From positions 1-26,648 of the forward strand of contig JAWLGJ010000040.1 in assembly GCA_041685145.1 (NCBI GenBank): a stretch of DNA of 26,648 nucleotides. The letters run 5' to 3'. A program made the translations under genes and the position numbers. Positions 23,663 through 26,648 of the stretch are shown one piece after another (within the stretch, counting starts at the first letter, position 1; every line of letters starts with the position of its first letter). Source of the stretch: JAWLGJ01 sp041685145. GTDB lineage: Bacteria > Pseudomonadota > Alphaproteobacteria > Rhodospirillales > Magnetospirillaceae. The notes beneath the pieces are model-generated. The model ran no database searches and was not told the DNA's origin. It was given only the letters and a program-made list of their open reading frames with translations.

Positions 23663-23677
23663 GTTCCTATTTTGTTC
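23663..23677 (-). promoter_or_regulatory. LexA (SOS) box of imuB-dnaE2
   Basis: On the imuB strand the site is GAAC-AAAATAG-GAAC, an exact match to the alphaproteobacterial LexA direct repeat (GAAC-N7-GAAC, equal to GTTC-N7-GTTC on the + strand). It lies 9-23 nt upstream of the start codon and overlaps the AGGA that may serve as ribosome site, so repression should be tight and damage-inducible. Confidence 0.88.
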
Positions 23678-23695
23678 GCAAAGAAGTCAAAGGCG

Positions 23696-23728
23696 AAAAA
23701 GGGGGCGGGGCGCCGTCGCGCCCCGCCC
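23696..23728 (-). terminator. intrinsic terminator after the glutamine-rich gene
   Basis: An 11-bp perfect stem (23703-23713 with 23718-23728, arms GGGCGGGGCGC/GCGCCCCGCCC), loop CGTC, is followed on the minus strand by CC and TTTTT (23700-23696). It sits 33 nt after the stop of the glutamine-rich gene and separates it from the SOS promoter. Confidence 0.85.
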
Positions 23729-23760
23729 GCATGATCGGGCGTCGTTGCCGAGGCTTTGCC

Positions 23761-24411
23761 CTACTCGAAGAGGCCGCCGCCCTGCTGCTGTTCGCCCTGC
23801 TGTTGCTGTTGCTGCTGCTGACCAAGCTGCTGCTGCTGGCCCGACTGCAGCCGTTGCATCGCCTGTTCCACCTCGCGCAACGCCCGGTCGATGTACTGGC
23901 GGGTCTGCTGGTCCTGCGCCTGGGACTGGGCGGAGGACAGCTGCTGGCGGGCCTGCATCAGGCCCTGCACGCCCTGCTGCTGGCCGCCCTGCTGCTGCTG
24001 TAGCTGCTGCATGGCCTGCTGCACGTTCTGCAGTGCCTGATCGACGTGTTGGCGGGCCTGCTGGTCCTGAATCTGGTTCTGGAGCTGGCTGAGCTGCTGC
24101 TGCGTCTGTTGCAGGCTCTGCTGCGGCCCGCCCTGCTGCATCTGGCCGAACTGCTGCGGCTGCTGCTGCTGTTGCTGCCAGGGCTGCTGCTGGCCGAACT
24201 GCTGCTGCGGCTGTTGCTGTTGCTGGCCGGGTTGTTGCTGCCCGAACTGCTGCTGCTGCCACGGCTGCTGCTGGCCGGATCTCTGCTGCTCCTGCTGCCA
24301 GGGTTGTTGTTGCTGCCCGAACTGCTGCGCCAGTGCGGGCGCGGTGGCGAGACCGACGACCAGCGCCGACCCCACCAGACGGCGTGCCAAACGGCCGGTT
24401 GTGTGCTGCAT
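23761..24411 (-). CDS. exported glutamine-rich protein with duplicated helical module
   Basis: A 216-residue protein with a signal peptide (1-28, cleavage after ALA). About 45% of all residues are glutamine. Residues 29-98 are low complexity, with repeats of FGQQQ and PWQQQ. Residues 102-138 and 153-189 are two copies of a 37-residue helical module built around L-S-x2-Q...QDQQxRQ...DxALxxVxQAMxxLQ (23 of 37 identical, period 51 residues). The C-terminus is another run of eight glutamines and GGGLFE. ATG 24411 has GGGAG upstream. It has its own terminator and diverges from the chalcone-isomerase-like gene. I do not recognise the family; a periplasmic or surface structural or adhesive role is possible, but that is a guess from composition. 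Confidence 0.8.
   Translation of the reverse strand: MQHTTGRLARRLVGSALVVGLATAPALAQQFGQQQQPWQQEQQRSGQQQPWQQQQFGQQQPGQQQQQPQQQFGQQQPWQQQQQQPQQFGQMQQGGPQQSLQQTQQQLSQLQNQIQDQQARQHVDQALQNVQQAMQQLQQQQGGQQQGVQGLMQARQQLSSAQSQAQDQQTRQYIDRALREVEQAMQRLQSGQQQQLGQQQQQQQQGEQQQGGGLFE
23845..23955 (-). repeat. helical module repeat, copy 2
   Basis: Encodes residues 153-189 of the glutamine-rich protein. It is a direct repeat of 23998-24108 at a 153-bp period, recognisable in both DNA and protein. Confidence 0.75.
23998..24108 (-). repeat. helical module repeat, copy 1
   Basis: Encodes residues 102-138 of the glutamine-rich protein; partner of 23845-23955. The flanking CAG/CTG-rich stretch (24118-24327) encodes the low-complexity N-terminal half and could change length by slippage. 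Confidence 0.75.
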
Positions 24412-24598
24412 GGATGTGTCTCCCTTCTTGGCTGGATATCCCAGTCACGCCAACATCTCCCGTCGCCGGGTGTTCACTCTTCACCGGGGGAGTCGCCGCT
24501 ACCACTCCCAGCACCGGCGGCGCGCATCGGGCGCCGGCGGCGAACCCGCCGCCCCGGGACGGGTTTCAAGAACATTGGTGGCAACCGGGAGGACCGGA

Positions 24599-25138
24599 AT
24601 GGGGCCCCTGCTGATCCTGTTGGGCGGGCTTGCCGCGGCACAGCCCGCATGGTCGGCCAGCGTCGACGGGCATGTGGTTCCCGACGAGATGACCGTGGCC
24701 GACACAGTCCTGCCGCTGGCGAGTTGCGCGCTGCGCGAGGAATCCATCGCCGATCTTTACGTCGTCGCCCTGTACCTGCCGCCGCAAGCCGAGCCGCGGC
24801 AGGCGGTGCGCGAGGACGTCGCGAAGGGCGTTCTCGTCCAGGTCGTGTATGAGGGGCGGGTGCCCGACGCGGTGCCCGACGACTGGAGCGAGGCATTGCG
24901 CGAGGAACTCGACAGCGAGATGCGTGCCGCCCTCCAGGACGCCTATGCCGACGTCAAGACCGGCGACGTCATTGCCGTCGCCTATACCCCCGACAGCGGG
25001 ACGACCATCACCATCGGCGGCCGCCAAGTGGCCGCGCAGCCGGGGGACGGTCCCATCGCCGCGTTGCTGGAGATGTGGGTCGGGGTACGGCCGGTGTCCG
25101 CCGATCTGAAACGGCTGCTGCTCACCCCCGGCTGCTGA
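24599..25138 (+). CDS. exported chalcone-isomerase-like domain protein
   Basis: A 179-residue protein with a signal peptide (about 1-20, MGPLLILLGGLAAAQPAWSA). The mature part starts VDGHVVPDEMTV and contains SIADLYVVALYLPPQAEPRQA, the core strand region of the bacterial chalcone-isomerase-like family. KGVLVQVVYEGRVP and GDVIAVAYTPDSGTTITIGG continue that fold. Bacterial members are not known to act on chalcones, and their role is unclear. ATG 24599 is chosen because GGGAGG at 24587-24592 lies 6 nt upstream and the signal peptide starts there, although the frame is open to 24344. It diverges from the glutamine-rich gene across 187 nt and ends 1 nt from the histidine kinase. Confidence 0.8.
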   Translation: MGPLLILLGGLAAAQPAWSASVDGHVVPDEMTVADTVLPLASCALREESIADLYVVALYLPPQAEPRQAVREDVAKGVLVQVVYEGRVPDAVPDDWSEALREELDSEMRAALQDAYADVKTGDVIAVAYTPDSGTTITIGGRQVAAQPGDGPIAALLEMWVGVRPVSADLKRLLLTPGC

Positions 25139-25139
25139 T

Positions 25140-26648
25140 TCAGGCGACGGGGCCCGCCGCCGCCCCGCCGGCCATGTGTCTGGCCAGCGTGTCGTCGGCC
25201 GCCGGAAGCACGAAATGGAAGCTGGTGCCGTCGCCGGGGGCCGATTCGGCCCAGATGCGGCCGCCGTGATTCTCGATGACCCGCTTGCAAATGGCGAGGC
25301 CGACGCCGGTGCCGGGATAGCTTTTGCGCGGGTGGACGCGGTGGAAGACGTCGAAGATGCGCGTCAGGTGCGTCGCCTCGATGCCAATGCCGTTGTCCCG
25401 CACGGTGAAGTGCCAGTCGCTGTCGTCCGGCCGCGCCTCGATGTGAATCTCGGGGGCGCGTTCCGGCGGCACGAATTTCACCGCGTTGGCGAGCAGGTTC
25501 TGCACAAGCTGCACCAGTTGCAACTGCTCGCCGCGCACCGCCGGCAGGCTGTCGACGCGGATGCGGGCGCCGCGTTCGCGCACCGTCTCGCGCAGGTTCT
25601 CCAGCGCAATCGCCACCACCTCGTTCATCTCGACCCGCTCCAGGATGGGTTCATTGCGGCCGGCCTCGGCGTAGGACAGCAGGTCGTCGATGAGCGTCGA
25701 CAGGCGCTGCCCGCCCTCGACGATGTAGCCGAGCAGCGTGTCGAGATCGGGGTCCGGTTGCGTCAGCGCCGCCGACAGCCGCCGCGACAGCAGCTGCGCA
25801 TAGGTGACGATCTGACGGACCGGTTCCTTGAGGTCGTGGGCGGCGATGTGGGCGAAGCGCTCCAGTTCGGCGTTGGCGCGGGCCAGTTCGTCGAGGCTGC
25901 GCATCAGGCTGTGCTGGGCCTCGCGCCGTTCGGTCACGTCCAGCAGGGCGACGCGGGTCTCGGTCGTGCGGCCGTCCCCGTCGAGCACCGGCCGGGCGGT
26001 CACCGACACCCAGAGCAAACGACCGTCGCGCCGTTCCAGCCGCAATTCGACGTTCTCCGATGTCAGCCCCTCTTCGGCGCGGCGGAAGACGCCCTCGGCC
26101 ATGACGCGCCCGTTGGCGGCCGCGCCGAACAGCGACAGCGCGTCGGTCTGCATCAGTTCCTGGCGTGGGCGACCGCTGAGGCGCTCAAAGGCGCCGTTGC
26201 ACTCGACGATGCGTCGCGCGTCGTCGACCGAGGCGTAGGCGACCGGCGCGCCTTCGTACAGGTCGTGATAGCGCCGCCGGCTTTCGCGCAGCTCGGCCTC
26301 GCGCCGGGCCACGGCGTCGCCCATCAGGTTGAGCGCCTCGAAGACGTCGCGGATTTCCTGCGGCTCGACGCCGGCCGCCTCCAGGGCCTCGTAGCGGCCG
26401 GCGCCCAGGCCGTGAATACCCGCCTTCAGGCGTTCAACCGGACGACTGAGGGTGCGGTTGATGAAATAGACCCCCAGCGGCCCCACCACCAGCGCCACCA
26501 CCACAAGCCCGCTGAGGGCAGCGGTCCGGAAACTGGCAATTCCGGCGGCGACATGGGCCTTGGGCAGGCGGACCGAGACCGCCGCCCAGCCGTCGCCGGC
26601 CAACGGGAGCCAGCCGCCGCCGGCGAAATAGTCATCCTCCGGCGTCCA
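25140..26648 (-). CDS. PAS-domain sensor histidine kinase (N-terminus outside window)
   Basis: The frame is open to the right edge; 502 residues are visible. They comprise the end of a periplasmic sensor domain, a membrane helix near residues 44-65, a HAMP-like linker starting NRTLSRPVERLKAGIHGLGAG, a PAS domain near 125-245, a HisKA domain whose acceptor is His271 in AAHDLKEPVRQI, and a HATPase domain. The ATPase boxes are NLLANAVKF (N), DNGIGIE (G1) and PGTGVGLAICKRVIENHGG (G2). The HDLKEP form resembles phytochrome-type kinases. No response regulator is adjacent in the window. It ends convergently 1 nt from the chalcone-isomerase-like gene. Its signal is unknown; the extracytoplasmic domain suggests an external ligand. 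Confidence 0.9.
   Translation of the reverse strand, partial: WTPEDDYFAGGGWLPLAGDGWAAVSVRLPKAHVAAGIASFRTAALSGLVVVALVVGPLGVYFINRTLSRPVERLKAGIHGLGAGRYEALEAAGVEPQEIRDVFEALNLMGDAVARREAELRESRRRYHDLYEGAPVAYASVDDARRIVECNGAFERLSGRPRQELMQTDALSLFGAAANGRVMAEGVFRRAEEGLTSENVELRLERRDGRLLWVSVTARPVLDGDGRTTETRVALLDVTERREAQHSLMRSLDELARANAELERFAHIAAHDLKEPVRQIVTYAQLLSRRLSAALTQPDPDLDTLLGYIVEGGQRLSTLIDDLLSYAEAGRNEPILERVEMNEVVAIALENLRETVRERGARIRVDSLPAVRGEQLQLVQLVQNLLANAVKFVPPERAPEIHIEARPDDSDWHFTVRDNGIGIEATHLTRIFDVFHRVHPRKSYPGTGVGLAICKRVIENHGGRIWAESAPGDGTSFHFVLPAADDTLARHMAGGAAAGPVA

Noticed and set aside
22140..24092. Plus-strand frame of 650 codons opposite imuB and the glutamine-rich gene
   Set aside because: Low-complexity antisense translation; imuB and the SOS box explain the region.
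23998..24327. CTG/CAG repeats as a possible CRISPR or tandem-repeat locus
   Set aside because: No uniform repeat-spacer pattern; repeats are codon-level and in frame with a signal-peptide-bearing protein.
24046..24350. Leucine-rich plus-strand frame (LLLLL runs), apparently a membrane protein
   Set aside because: It is the CTG reading of the CAG glutamine codons on the minus strand.

Overview
This window is about 26.6 kb of very GC-rich DNA, densely coded on both strands, from an alphaproteobacterium; a Rhodospirillales-type denitrifier fits best. The grounds are the alphaproteobacterial SOS operator (GTTC-N7-GTTC) in front of imuB, the alphaproteobacterial form of FtsB, two cytochrome cd1 nitrite reductases, and a PAKA-type palindromic repeat. 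No rRNA, tRNA, CRISPR array, transposase or phage gene is visible. No gene-free stretch exceeds 300 bases; the longest are 7047-7271 and 18674-18897.

Layout. 1-377 is the end of a J-domain protein. 529-4261 is a sugar-nucleotide set, all on +: galU, ugd and a phosphomannomutase/phosphoglucomutase. It is followed at 4345-6153 by a membrane GAF-GGDEF diguanylate cyclase, so precursor supply for surface polysaccharide lies beside a c-di-GMP synthase. 6232-7517 holds a small unknown gene, a rubrerythrin-like protein (-) and an Alvin-type 2[4Fe-4S] ferredoxin with a clear terminator. 7656-10993 is a translationally coupled pair, an ATP-grasp ligase and a CocE/PepX-type hydrolase of unknown substrate. 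11050-13951 has ftsB, a GT39/83-type membrane glycosyltransferase (-) and a divergent GT2 polyprenyl-phosphate glycosyltransferase (+).

13956-18673 is all on -: nirS2, nirS1, an orphan ParA-like ATPase and a CopD-like membrane protein. The two NirS are close paralogues with all haem-ligating histidines. Only NirS1 carries the N-terminal arm with the His and Tyr known as alternative haem ligands in Paracoccus cd1. An NNR/FNR-type box lies upstream of nirS2 only, and a strong terminator separates the two genes.

18898-23654 (-) is the SOS mutagenesis pair imuB-dnaE2 without imuA next to it. dnaE2 carries an in-frame palindromic repeat insertion. 23761-24411 (-) is an exported protein that is about 45% glutamine with a duplicated helical module. 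24599-25138 (+) is an exported chalcone-isomerase-like protein. 25140-26648 (-) is a PAS sensor histidine kinase cut by the window edge.

The strongest leads are the two differently built and differently controlled NirS, the repeat inside dnaE2, the ATP-grasp/hydrolase pair, the orphan ParA/CopD pair, and the glutamine-rich secreted protein.
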